A model generated the notes under the pieces. That model was not told the DNA's origin, made no database searches, and saw only the letters and a program-made list of their open reading frames with translations. A DNA stretch of 64,000 nt from Parerythrobacter_A sp963838735 (lineage in GTDB: Bacteria; Pseudomonadota; Alphaproteobacteria; Sphingomonadales; Sphingomonadaceae): the NCBI GenBank assembly GCA_963838735.1, contig CAWISG010000002.1, positions 248,001 through 312,000 of the forward strand. Reading direction: 5' to 3'. Every line of letters begins with the position of its first letter. The first letter of the stretch is position 1. A program made the translations under genes and the position numbers. Below, piece by piece: positions 28,870-38,925 of this stretch.

Positions 28870-29690
28870 TCTTCGCCGGTAAAGGTCGCAGGGTCTGGGC
28901 CAATGCGCCCGCTTGCATCGTCCAGCGCATCGATCCGCGCCATCTGCTGGCTCGACAGTTCGAACGACAGGGCGGCGAAGTTCGCGACCATGTGGTCGCG
29001 GCTGCTCGCCTTGGGAATGACGGACAGGCCGTGCTGGATATGCCAGCGCAGGATAATGGCGGCGGCGGGCTGGCCGGTTTCTTCGCCAATGGCCTGGATG
29101 GCATCGTGATCCATCGCCTTGCCCCGCCCCAGCGGCGACCAGCTTTGCGTCACGATACCCATATCCTCATGCACGGCGCGCAAGTCGCGCTGCTGGAAGG
29201 CGGGATGCAGTTCGATCTGGTTGATGGCGGGGACGATGCCGGTCTCGTCCACGATGCGCTTCAGGTCGTCTTCGCGAAAGTTCGACACGCCGATGGACTT
29301 TGCCTTGCCCTGCTCGCGCAATTCGATGAATGCTTTCCAAGTCTCCACGAATAGCCCGTTTTCGGGGCAGGGCCAGTGGATCAGCAACATATCGACATGG
29401 TCGCGCCCCAGCCTTTTCAGGCACTTGTCGGCAGCCTTTAATGTGCGGTCGTAACCCTGGCTGCCATTCCAGATTTTCGTCTGGAGAAAGATGTCGCTCC
29501 AGTCGCCGATGCCTTTGCCGACGCCTTCCTCGTTGCCGTAGATCGCCGCCGTATCGACCATCCAGTAACCGACATCCAGTGCGGTGGAGACCAGCCCCTC
29601 GGCATCGTCCGCAGGGATTTTCCAGGTGCCGAAGCCCAGCTGCGGGATCTGGCGGTCATCGTTGAGATCGAGGGTAGGTTGGTCGGTCAT
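28866..29690 (-). CDS. Aldo/keto reductase
   Basis: NADPH-dependent (alpha/beta)8 barrel oxidoreductase, 274 residues, of the AKR5-like 2,5-diketo-gluconate reductase type. The catalytic tetrad is visible: D46, Y51 (VDTAAIYGNE), K72 (QTKIW) and H105 (LLIHWP). The cofactor-binding end reads VIPKASSRDHMVAN. The substrate is not predictable. ATG at 29690 follows GGAGC; the frame runs further upstream without such a site. Convergent with hisZ, divergent from the following unknown. Confidence 0.92.
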   Translation of the reverse strand: MTDQPTLDLNDDRQIPQLGFGTWKIPADDAEGLVSTALDVGYWMVDTAAIYGNEEGVGKGIGDWSDIFLQTKIWNGSQGYDRTLKAADKCLKRLGRDHVDMLLIHWPCPENGLFVETWKAFIELREQGKAKSIGVSNFREDDLKRIVDETGIVPAINQIELHPAFQQRDLRAVHEDMGIVTQSWSPLGRGKAMDHDAIQAIGEETGQPAAAIILRWHIQHGLSVIPKASSRDHMVANFAALSFELSSQQMARIDALDDASGRIGPDPATFTGED

Positions 29691-29797
29691 GGTTTGCTCC
29701 GTTGTGTCATCGGGCCAACGGGCCGGGCGCAATTTGTGTCCGGGACGCACCGCGAAGACATTTTGCGACATGAATGCAGTCTCGTAAGGTGACGGGT

Positions 29798-30946
29798 ATG
29801 ATCCTGCTGTCCGCCCTCGCGCTCGCTACCTCCCCGATCGAAGCACCTGCCACGGTGGTGGCGGAGCAGTCCTGCATCCAGGCCGTCGATAGCTATCCAG
29901 GCGCAACCAGCCTCGTTCTTGCGAACGCAGTGACGACCTGCCTCGCCCTAGAGCGGGCGGAAGATGCGGCATTCCTGCTGATGCTTACGAAGCTGCGGTT
30001 CGCGGCGGATATTGCCCTGTTTCGACCGGTTGATATTACCGGCGAGTTCGACACTGCGCCGTTCGTGGCGGCCTACGCTATGCGCGACGATTTCGTGGAC
30101 GAGACCCTTGCCCGCGATCCGGAACGGTTCGAAGCCGTCATGGACAGGGTGCGCGCCGCCGAACTGTCCGTACCGTTCGACTACCAACCCGGTTGGACGT
30201 TCGTTTCGGACGCCAAGCGCGACCTTTACGATGTTGTCGTGGAGGGCATGCGTACCGATCAGCTGGCACTGGAGTATTACGTTGCCAGGCTGGTGCGCGA
30301 CGACGCATATTTCATGGCGTATCAAAAACGCCGGCGCATTCTTGCATCGCTGACCGACGAGCGCGCGCTGCCGGACGAGTATGGCACGATGAGTGATGTC
30401 ATGCGCCGCCGCGTAGCCGTGCTTGGCGACCCGCCCGAAGGCTCGGCGGTACCGTGGAGCCGCGTGTATCGACCCGGACCCGAGGCCGCATTCGACACAC
30501 TGGCGGTTGGCTTCGACGGACCGGCCAGCGACGGCACCGCAATCTTCGAAAGCGCCGGGGCAGTGGAACAATCGAGGGTTGGCAGGGTGCTCGGCGAGGC
30601 ACAGCTCGCACAAGTGCTGGCAGAGGTGGACTTTACGCGCGAGGTCGTCGGCGTTTACGCGGTCGGCGAAATGCAGAACGCGACAGGCAATACGATTGCA
30701 ACGCATTTCGAAGCGGATCGCGAAAAAGGCGGATACGCGTTTTCGGTGGTCGTTGGCGTGGTCGGTGCCGTTTGTGCGAGCGGTCGCACCCGATCCTATC
30801 CCTTCGTTGTCGCAACGACGGCGCGCGGAACCGGCACGCAGATAACCGCCTCGTCACGCGCAAACTTCCCCGACCAGTGCCAACCTGTACGCAGCGGCCG
30901 ACCCATAGCTGTCGGCTATGTCTGGACCCAATCGGGAAACGATTGA
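29798..30946 (+). CDS. Uncharacterised secreted protein
   Basis: No family recognised. A hydrophobic leader (MILLSALALATSPIEAPA) suggests export. The first half is helical and acidic with repeated DD/ALE runs; the second half contains a glycine/valine-rich beta segment (VVGVYAVGEMQNATGN; FSVVVGVVGAVCASGR) and two late cysteines that might pair. The ATG at 29798 has AAGGTGA six to twelve bases upstream; an ATG at 29774 would add eight basic residues but has a poorer site. It stands alone between the divergent aldo/keto reductase and purA. Confidence 0.62.
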   Translation: MILLSALALATSPIEAPATVVAEQSCIQAVDSYPGATSLVLANAVTTCLALERAEDAAFLLMLTKLRFAADIALFRPVDITGEFDTAPFVAAYAMRDDFVDETLARDPERFEAVMDRVRAAELSVPFDYQPGWTFVSDAKRDLYDVVVEGMRTDQLALEYYVARLVRDDAYFMAYQKRRRILASLTDERALPDEYGTMSDVMRRRVAVLGDPPEGSAVPWSRVYRPGPEAAFDTLAVGFDGPASDGTAIFESAGAVEQSRVGRVLGEAQLAQVLAEVDFTREVVGVYAVGEMQNATGNTIATHFEADREKGGYAFSVVVGVVGAVCASGRTRSYPFVVATTARGTGTQITASSRANFPDQCQPVRSGRPIAVGYVWTQSGND

Positions 30947-31098
30947 CGATACCTGCAACGGCGGTTTCCTACACCGCCGCCCCATGCCATACGGGGGTCA
31001 GGATCTGGCGCTTTCGCCAGTCCGGTAATTTCTGGCCCTGGACTGTGTAACACCTGTCACATGTCCAACACCGACCACGGATCGAAGGAACCTATCGC

Positions 31099-32403
<1,305 letters not shown>

Positions 32404-32411
32404 GCGTGCGT

Positions 32412-32957
32412 ATGATGCGGCGGTTTGTCGGCGGAGCTGCCATTCTGGCGCTGTCCGCCTGCGCGCCGGTCACACCGGAACCAGCGCCGACCGAAGCGCC
32501 GGTTGCGGTGCAGACGCCCTTCACCGGCACGGCCGACTTCGTGCTGGTCGATAAGTCCGACCGCACGCTGGCGCTGTATTCAGGCGGGCGGCTGGTACGG
32601 ATCATCGGCGGCATCGCGTTCGGCGATGCGCCCTACGGCCACAAGCGGTTCAAGGGGGACGAGCGGACGCCCGAAGGCCGCTACAATATCGACACCCGCA
32701 ACCCGAACAGCGCCTATCACCTGAGCTTACGCATCTCCTATCCCAATGCGGCGGACCGCGCCTTTGCCGAACGGCTGGGCCGCGATCCGGGTGGCGATAT
32801 CTTCATTCATGGGCAGCCCAACATGCTGCCCGCCGCCGATACCGGTGCCCGCCTGCCCGGCGACTGGACCGATGGCTGCATCGCGGTGGGCAATGCGGAG
32901 ATGGAGGAACTGTGGCGCGCCATTCCGGATGAAACCCCGATTGTCATCCAGCCCTGA
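32412..32957 (+). CDS. L,D-transpeptidase (YkuD) lipoprotein
   Basis: Probable cell-wall cross-linking or protein-anchoring L,D-transpeptidase. The leader ends in the lipobox LSAC (C17), and the YkuD catalytic elements IFIHGQP (H133) and TDGCIAV (C156) are present. 181 residues, compact, so it is nearly all catalytic domain after a short Pro-rich linker. Start chosen at ATG 32412; in-frame TTG (32400, overlapping the purA stop) and GTG (32406) precede it. Could be co-transcribed with purA. Confidence 0.88.
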   Translation: MMRRFVGGAAILALSACAPVTPEPAPTEAPVAVQTPFTGTADFVLVDKSDRTLALYSGGRLVRIIGGIAFGDAPYGHKRFKGDERTPEGRYNIDTRNPNSAYHLSLRISYPNAADRAFAERLGRDPGGDIFIHGQPNMLPAADTGARLPGDWTDGCIAVGNAEMEELWRAIPDETPIVIQP

Positions 32958-33025
32958 TCTATCTATCACATTACGTGATTTTACCAATGATATATGAGGG
33001 TTGCGGTTACAAAGGGGGAAAACAC

Positions 33026-34012
33026 GTGGCTATCGATGACGACTCGTTCGAAATGCGTTCCGCTACCGACGCACGGTTTACCGAGTACAACCAGGCCGGA
33101 ATGACAGTCGCCGTCTATGCCGATGATCCTGCGATGCGCGTCAAGATGCGTGACGAGGCAATATCGGCGGGTTATCGCGTCAACCGTATGGGCACGGTCA
33201 AGGATTCCATCCTGCTCCGCGATGCAACCAAGACTACTCTCGTATACATACAGCTGGAAGGGATCACCCCTCGCCTGTGCGATGCGTTGCACGCGTTCGA
33301 CGACCATCGGTGCGAAACGACCGATAACGTCATCATATCGACCGACGAACACACGCTCGACGATGTCTTTGCCTGCTTTCACACGAGCAACCCGCATATC
33401 CTGGTAAGCGTGAGCCTGCCCGAGCGGATGCTGGCGCTGTCCCGCGTCGCGTTGCTGCATGCCGACAACCGGGTGCGCGAACTCAGCGCCGAAGAACGTG
33501 CGACGCTCGACCAGATGGCGCATCGTGTCGATGAGCTGGTCCGCCGCATCGACGATGCCTTTGCGCAGAACCGGTCCGAATCCGCGTTCCGTTTCGCCTC
33601 GCCCACCCCGTCGTATCGCGGGCCGGTGGACCATACTGCCGGGCTTGTGCGGACCAGGCGCCCGCCGCTGCCCGATCCGCGCCTGGTGCGGCAGGTGATT
33701 GAGCAACGCCGTCTGCGCGACCAGTTCTTCGACGCCAAGCTGTTCGCCGATCCGGCATGGGATATCTTGCTGGACCTGACCGCCGCGCGTGCGGAAAACC
33801 TGCGTGTCTCGGTCAGTTCGCTGTGCATCGCCGCCGCCGTCCCGCCGACAACGGCGCTGCGTTGGGTGCGCGAGATGGAGGCGGCGGGGCTGCTGGACCG
33901 CGTGGCCGACGATACCGACAAGCGCCGGGTGTTCATCGCGCTGGCCGATGGTGCGGCAAACGCGATGGCGGCCTATTTCGCGCGGTTGGAGGAGAAGGTC
34001 CTGGTGACTTAA
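33026..34012 (+). CDS. Winged-helix regulator with degenerate receiver-like N-terminus
   Basis: 328-residue protein. The C-terminal ~90 residues look like a MarR-type winged helix (VSSLCIAAAVPPTTALRWVREMEAAGLLDRVADDTDKRR-type recognition and wing), so DNA binding is likely. The N-terminal ~130 residues alternate beta/alpha like a response-regulator receiver (TVAVYADDPAMR; TTLVYIQLEG; DNVIISTDE; HILVSVSL), but the phospho-acceptor Asp is not evident. A coiled helical linker joins them. Start GTG 33026 follows GGGGG at 33014-33018; the longer frame from 32975 lacks this. Convergent with the cysG-like gene. Confidence 0.68.
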   Translation: MAIDDDSFEMRSATDARFTEYNQAGMTVAVYADDPAMRVKMRDEAISAGYRVNRMGTVKDSILLRDATKTTLVYIQLEGITPRLCDALHAFDDHRCETTDNVIISTDEHTLDDVFACFHTSNPHILVSVSLPERMLALSRVALLHADNRVRELSAEERATLDQMAHRVDELVRRIDDAFAQNRSESAFRFASPTPSYRGPVDHTAGLVRTRRPPLPDPRLVRQVIEQRRLRDQFFDAKLFADPAWDILLDLTAARAENLRVSVSSLCIAAAVPPTTALRWVREMEAAGLLDRVADDTDKRRVFIALADGAANAMAAYFARLEEKVLVT

Positions 34013-34791
34013 GAGCCGGCTCGGGCGCGCGTAAGCACGATGGTCAGCCCGTCCGGTTTACCTTCATGGGGCAGCACGATGCGCGCGGCATCGGCGCGGG
34101 CGCGGTCGAGGATCGGGGCGGGGACTGTCACCTCGTACAGCAGCGTGTCCGCCATGCCGAGCAGCCGTGCCTGTCGCAGTGTCAGGTCTTCGGGATCGTC
34201 GCTGGCGAGCGAAATCTCGATACGGCCCGTCAGCCGCTCGCCGGGTTCGCCCGCCAGCCAGCCTGCCACACGCCCCGCCGCATCGGCATCGAGCGGATCG
34301 AGCAGACCGCCTTCGCCCAGCGCCGCATCAACGGCCTGCCGCCGGTCGGACCCGTCAGGCCAGCGCGTGCGCATCGCCTCGCGCCCCGTTTCCAGCGCCG
34401 CCGCCAGCGCACCCAGCGATTGCGGTAGCAGCTTCTCCAGCCGCAGCCGCAGCTGCTTGGCCAGCCCCGCCGAGGCGCCCGAAGTGCCGATGGCGATCAG
34501 CACCGGATCGCGGTCGAGAATGCTGGGCGTCGTGAAGTCGCACAGTTCGGGCCGGTCGGCGACATTGACCAGCAAGCCCTTGGCAGACAGCCGCCGCGCA
34601 GCCGCTTCCGCCGCGCGATCATCGTCCAGCGCGATGAACGCCAGCGACGCATGATGCGCTTCCGCTTCGCCGCAGGGAATGCCGCCCGCGCGCTTGACCA
34701 GCCGCGCTTTGGCATCGCCCATCGCGCCTTCGGCCAACACAACGACGCGTGTGCCCGCGATGCGGTGCAACAGGGGCAGGCACCGGATCAC
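34009..34791 (-). CDS. cysG: Precorrin-2 dehydrogenase/sirohydrochlorin ferrochelatase (CysG N-terminal type)
   Basis: Bifunctional domain that oxidises precorrin-2 and inserts iron to give siroheme. It starts LPLLHRIAGTRVVVLAEG (a changed NAD-binding loop), then FIALDDDRAAEAAARRL, VNVADRPELCDFTTPSILDRDPVLIAIGTSGASAGLA, typical of the SirC/CysG family. The C-terminal ~100 residues extend beyond the chelatase region and end in a Lys/Arg-poor tail. It completes siroheme synthesis with cobA 20 kb away. The start is a GTG overlapping the lysA stop (GTGA). 260 residues. Confidence 0.86.
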   Translation of the reverse strand: MIRCLPLLHRIAGTRVVVLAEGAMGDAKARLVKRAGGIPCGEAEAHHASLAFIALDDDRAAEAAARRLSAKGLLVNVADRPELCDFTTPSILDRDPVLIAIGTSGASAGLAKQLRLRLEKLLPQSLGALAAALETGREAMRTRWPDGSDRRQAVDAALGEGGLLDPLDADAAGRVAGWLAGEPGERLTGRIEISLASDDPEDLTLRQARLLGMADTLLYEVTVPAPILDRARADAARIVLPHEGKPDGLTIVLTRARAGS

Positions 34792-36045
34792 AGCCAGTCC
34801 GGCACTCGCTCCGCGTCCATGATCGCGGCGGCGGGAAGGCGATCTGCGACGGTGGCGAAGCGGTGGCCATCGACCAGGACTTCGGCCACGAAGCCACGCG
34901 AGTTGTAGCTCGACGCCATCGTCGCCCCATAGGCACCGGCGGTGCGGAATACCGCGAGATCGCCAGCCGCTACGGCATCGCATGTCCGGCCCGTCGCAAA
35001 GGTATCGCCTGTCTCGCAGATCGGCCCGACAATATTGGCAGTCATGCCTTCGCCATCGGGCTGCACTGCATCGAAGTCGTGCCATGCACCATAGAGGGCA
35101 GGGCGGGCGAGATCGTTCATCGCCGCATCGACCACCACGAAGGGATGCCGCACGCCGGTTTTCACGCGGATCACCCGGGTCAGCAGCACGCCAGCGTTGC
35201 CCGCGATGACTCGCCCCGGTTCGAACATCAGCTGGACATTCCAGCCCGCCGTAACACGCGCAATCATCGCGCCGTATTCGGCGGGCGATGGCAACACCTC
35301 GCCCTTGCGGTAGGGCACACCCAAACCGCCACCCAGATCGACATGCGTGACGCTCTGCCCTGCCGCGCGAAGCTGCCGCCACCAGCGCGCCGACCTTACC
35401 GAATGCAGTTTCCAGCGGCTCCAGCGTATCCAGCTGGCTGCCGATATGCAGCGCGATACCGCGCAGGTTCAGGCTGGGCAGGGCGGACAGGCGGGCATAG
35501 ATCGCAGGCGCGCGGTCGATCGGCACGCCGAACTTGTTGTCTGCCTTGCCGGTCGAGATCTTGTCGTGCGTGCCCGCATCGACGTCCGGATTGATCCGCA
35601 GCGTGCAGGGGGCGACGACGTTCCGTTCCGCCGCGATAGCGGCCAGCTCGCGGCCTTCTTCCTCGCTTTCGATATTGAACTGTCCGATATTCTGCGCCAG
35701 CCCCTGCCGTAGCTCGTCCGCCGTTTTTCCGACGCCCGAAAACACGATGTCGGCGGGCGGCATTCCGGCGGCCAGCGCGCGGTCGAGTTCCCCACCCGAC
35801 ACGACGTCCGCACCGTAACCTTCGCGCTGCAACACGCGGAGCACGGCGAGGTTCGGGTTGGCCTTTACCGCAAAAGCCAGATGTGGCGTATCGAGCGCCG
35901 ACAGTGCCTCGCGGAAAACGCGCGCATGGCGTTCCAGCGTGGCTTGCGAATAGACATAGACCGGCGTGCCGACGTCCTCCGCAATGCGGGTCAGCGGCAC
36001 GTCCTCGGCATGGAGCACGCCGTTCTTGTAGGAAAAGTGGTCCAT
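34788..36045 (-). pseudogene. lysA: Diaminopimelate decarboxylase, frameshifted in this sequence
   Basis: PLP enzyme making L-lysine from meso-diaminopimelate. Start ATG 36045; the PLP lysine is in FAVKANPNLAVL and further motifs are SGGELDRAL, LRINPDVDAGTHDKISTG and FGVPIDRA. At about 35371-35376 the frame breaks: after FGKVGALVAA the natural LRAAGQSVTHVDLGGGLGVPY is one base out of phase, and the rest (EPGRVIAGNAG, FVVVDAAMNDL) continues in that second frame to the stop at 34788. One extra base accounts for it (length 3n+1; about 418 residues after repair). Sits between a tiny lipoprotein gene and the cysG-like gene. Confidence 0.9.
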
Positions 36046-36057
36046 TCGTGCGAGCCG

Positions 36058-36300
36058 CTATTCGGGCGGCGGCAAGTCGAAGGGATCGTCCTCGCGCTCT
36101 TCGGAGCGACGTCGCAGTTCCACGCTGCGTTCGGGCGCGGCCTGCGGGTCGAGTTCGAGCAATTCGGGCGCGGTTTCGGAATAGCCGGACCCCAGCGGCG
36201 CGACCGGCAACCCTTCGCCCGGCGCAGTTTCCAGCGCGGCGCGCTGGCCACACGCGCCCAGCGTAACAGCAATCACAACAAGTCCGACTACAGCTTTCAT
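36058..36300 (-). CDS. Small lipoprotein (LptM-like)
   Basis: 80-residue lipoprotein: hydrophobic leader with lipobox LGAC (C17), then a Gln/Pro/Glu-rich tail (PEERSV-like, DDPFDLPPPE) with no fold visible. Its position between argH and lysA matches the LPS-translocon maturation lipoprotein LptM/YifL, which lies next to lysA in many proteobacteria, so that identity is likely but rests on context and size. ATGA overlap with argH. Confidence 0.75.
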   Translation of the reverse strand: MKAVVGLVVIAVTLGACGQRAALETAPGEGLPVAPLGSGYSETAPELLELDPQAAPERSVELRRRSEEREDDPFDLPPPE

Positions 36301-37673
36301 GCCTCTTCCTTATGCCGGTTTCGCGCCCACGCAATTTGCGCGCGCACCTGCTCCGGCGCAGTGCCGCCGAACGAATTGCGCGAGGCGACAGAGGCATCGA
36401 CCGACAGCGCGGCGAACACCCGTTCGTCGATCCGCCTGTCGATCGCCTGCAAATCTGCCAACGGCAATGCGTCCAGGGCCACGCCGCGTTCCTCCGCCAG
36501 CTTCACCGCCGCGCCGGTAATGTGGTGCGCCTCGCGGAACGGGATATCCGCCTTGCGCACCAGCCAGTCGGCAAGGTCGGTCGCGGTGGCATAGCCCAGC
36601 TCCGCCGCCTGCCGCATCCGGTCGCGGTTGAACGTAATTTCAGCGACCAGCCCGGTCATCGCCGCCAGCGAAAGCGCCAGCAGGCCCGCCGCCTCGAACA
36701 CCGGCGGCTTGTCGTCCTGCATATCCTTGGAATAGGCGAGCGGCAGGCCTTTCATCGTAACCATCAGCGCCGTCGCGCACCCGACAATCCGCCCCGCATG
36801 GCCGCGCACCAGCTCGGCGGCATCGGGATTCTTCTTCTGCGGCATGATCGAGCTACCGGTGCTGAGCGCATCGGGCATCCGCGCGAAACCGAAGGGCTGG
36901 CTGGACCAGACGATCATCTCTTCCGCCAGACGCGATAGGTGCAGCGCGCAGGTGCTTGCCGCATTCAGATAGTCGAGAGCGAAATCGCGGTCGGACACGG
37001 CATCCATGCTGTTGCGTGCGGGCCCGCCGAAACCCAGCGCGGCGGCGGTGGCCTCGCGATCTATGGGAAAGCCGGTGCCGGCCAACGCGGCGGAACCGAG
37101 CGGGCATTCGTCAAGCAACAGGTCCGCCTGGAAGAAACGCGAGCCGTCGCGGTCGAACATTTCCCAATAAGCCATCAGATGATGCCCCAGCGTGATCGGC
37201 TGCGCGGTCTGCAAATGGGTGAAGCCGGGCATCACGGCGTCGGCGTGTTCCTCCGCCCGGTCGAGCAGCGCATCCTGCAAATCGTGCAACGCCACCATGG
37301 CATCGCGGTTCGCCTCGCGCACCCATAGCTTGAAATCGGTCGCCACCTGATCGTTGCGGCTGCGTGCGGTGTGCAGCCGTCCCGCCGCCGGGCCGATCAG
37401 GGCGGCAAGGCGGCTTTCCACCGTCATGTGAATGTCTTCCAGGTCCCAGTCTTCGGGCACGCCATCCGCTTCGTATTCGGCGGCGATGATGTCCAGCCCG
37501 CCCAGGATCGCATCGCGATCGGTATCGGTGATGATGCCCTGCGCCGCGAGCATCGTGGCATGGGCGCGCGACCCAGCTATATCCTGCCGCCACAGGGCCT
37601 TGTCGAAGGGAATCGAGGCGTTGATTTCGCGCATGATCGCGCTAGGCCCGCCAGCGAACCTGCCGCCCCACAT
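36297..37673 (-). CDS. argH: Argininosuccinate lyase
   Basis: Splits argininosuccinate into arginine and fumarate. Motifs: MWGGRFAGGPS at the start, HTARSRNDQVATDFKLW, GFTHLQTAQPITLGHH, and the signature SSIMPQKKNPD. 458 residues, standard. The ATG at 37673 is chosen; an in-frame GTG at 37721 would add 16 residues but overlaps the divergent TlpA gene start. First gene of the argH-lipoprotein-lysA-cysG run. Confidence 0.95.
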   Translation of the reverse strand: MWGGRFAGGPSAIMREINASIPFDKALWRQDIAGSRAHATMLAAQGIITDTDRDAILGGLDIIAAEYEADGVPEDWDLEDIHMTVESRLAALIGPAAGRLHTARSRNDQVATDFKLWVREANRDAMVALHDLQDALLDRAEEHADAVMPGFTHLQTAQPITLGHHLMAYWEMFDRDGSRFFQADLLLDECPLGSAALAGTGFPIDREATAAALGFGGPARNSMDAVSDRDFALDYLNAASTCALHLSRLAEEMIVWSSQPFGFARMPDALSTGSSIMPQKKNPDAAELVRGHAGRIVGCATALMVTMKGLPLAYSKDMQDDKPPVFEAAGLLALSLAAMTGLVAEITFNRDRMRQAAELGYATATDLADWLVRKADIPFREAHHITGAAVKLAEERGVALDALPLADLQAIDRRIDERVFAALSVDASVASRNSFGGTAPEQVRAQIAWARNRHKEEA

Positions 37674-37689
37674 CTGGTTGGAGCCTGCC

Positions 37690-38280
37690 TTGCCGCTATT
37701 TTCGCTGCGCTTGTCCGTCACGCCCGCTATCGCAGTATTGTTGGGTGCTGTTGCATTGGGGGGATGCGATAGGGACAGCCCGGACGACGCGCAACCAGCG
37801 GCGGCGCAGCAGCGCGCGATTACCGGAGAGCCGGACCCTTCGCGTGCCGGAGCACTGATGCCTGCCGCGACGCTGCTCGACCCCACAGGCCGCGAGCTGA
37901 ACCTGGCCGCTATGCAGGGGCAGCCAGTGCTGGTGAACCTGTGGGCGACATGGTGCGCGCCCTGCGTTGTCGAAATGCCGCTGCTCGATACGCTGGCGCT
38001 CGATTACGAGGGGCGTATGCGCGTGGTCGCTGTCAGTCAGGACCGGCTGGGCGCGGACACCGTCGAACCGTTCTTCGCCGCGCGCGACTTCAAGGCACTC
38101 GAACCGTGGCTCGATCCGGCAGGAACGCTGGGCGATGCGCTGGCAGCGGAGGGTCTGCCGCTCACCGTACTCTACAATGCGGATGGCACGGAAATATGGC
38201 GCGTCGCAGGTGATTATGACTGGGGCAGCGCGGAGGCGCGCGAGGTCATCGAGGCGGCATTGGCGGAGCCGGGGGCTTAA
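37690..38280 (+). CDS. TlpA-like thiol-disulfide oxidoreductase (lipoprotein)
   Basis: Periplasmic thioredoxin-fold protein, 196 residues. The leader ends in lipobox-like LGGC and the redox motif WCAPC sits in LVNLWATWCAPCVVEMP; other family parts are LPLTVLYNADG and the C-terminal helix. It may reduce cytochrome c apoprotein thiols or protect sulfenylated proteins. The start is probably TTG 37690 with GGAG six bases upstream (37680-37683); TTG 37711 is an alternative and no ATG fits. Divergent from argH, whose start is 16 bases away, so the two promoters overlap the opposite gene. Confidence 0.82.
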   Translation: MPLFSLRLSVTPAIAVLLGAVALGGCDRDSPDDAQPAAAQQRAITGEPDPSRAGALMPAATLLDPTGRELNLAAMQGQPVLVNLWATWCAPCVVEMPLLDTLALDYEGRMRVVAVSQDRLGADTVEPFFAARDFKALEPWLDPAGTLGDALAAEGLPLTVLYNADGTEIWRVAGDYDWGSAEAREVIEAALAEPGA

Positions 38281-38315
38281 CGCCGCGTTAGGCATCGCTG
38301 CCTAGAACATTCGCT

Positions 38316-38729
38316 ATGACCTATCTTCACGGCAAAGCACTGTTCGGCGGACGCGAGATTACCGAACAGGAAATGGACGATCTGGCGCGCGAGCAGCTTG
38401 AAGCTTTGCGCGGCAGTTTCACCAAAGCCAAGGGCGCCGTAACCGACGACACGCTGAGCCAGCGCCTTGCCGAGGAATTGCGACTCGTGAAGCGCATGTT
38501 GGAACTGGCGGAAATGGGCGTGCAGAACCCGGTCGCAAAACGCGAGCTGCAACGGTCCGAAGATGCCATCGAGGATCTTGCGGAAGTGGTCGAAGCGGAG
38601 GACCGCTGCGATGCGATCGGCAACATAGACGAAGACATCGCCCGCCGCATGACTCGCCGGGCGCTGGATGGCAGCGGCACGCCCTGTGACAATCGCAGGC
38701 CGAGCATCCTGCGAAAAACGGACAACTGA
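38316..38729 (+). CDS. Uncharacterised helical protein
   Basis: 137 residues, no family recognised. Charged and almost entirely helical, with several heptad-like Leu/Ile repeats (LAEELRLVKRMLELAEMGV; SEDAIEDLAEVVEAED) suggesting coiled coils, no leader or membrane segment. It stands alone between the TlpA-like gene (35-base gap) and tRNA-Val on the other strand. No strong ribosome binding site. Confidence 0.6.
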   Translation: MTYLHGKALFGGREITEQEMDDLAREQLEALRGSFTKAKGAVTDDTLSQRLAEELRLVKRMLELAEMGVQNPVAKRELQRSEDAIEDLAEVVEAEDRCDAIGNIDEDIARRMTRRALDGSGTPCDNRRPSILRKTDN

Positions 38730-38754
38730 AACGTAAAACTGACGGGAAATCCGC

Positions 38755-38830
38755 TGGTGGGCGATGACAGGCTCGAACTGCCGACCCTCTCGGTGTAAAC
38801 GAGATGCTCTACCAACTGAGCTAATCGCCC
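38755..38830 (-). tRNA. tRNA-Val (anticodon UAC)
   Basis: Complete cloverleaf on the minus strand: acceptor GGGCGAT/ATCGCCC, D-arm AGCTCAGTTGGTAGAGC, anticodon stem TCTCG/CGAGA with loop TTTACAC (anticodon TAC, 38795-38797), T-arm with TTCGAGC. CCA is encoded at the 3' end. Confidence 0.96.
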
Positions 38831-38925
38831 CGCCAGCGGTCCGCAGCACATAGCGGCCCACTAGTTAAAATCAACGCCGTTAAAATCAATTCCCGTTCGA
38901 CCGAGCAGCGCGCTAAGGCGGCGGC

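Noticed and set aside
30959..30979. GGCGGT/ACCGCC hairpin after the secreted unknown as a terminator
   Set aside because: Short stem and no T-run follows.
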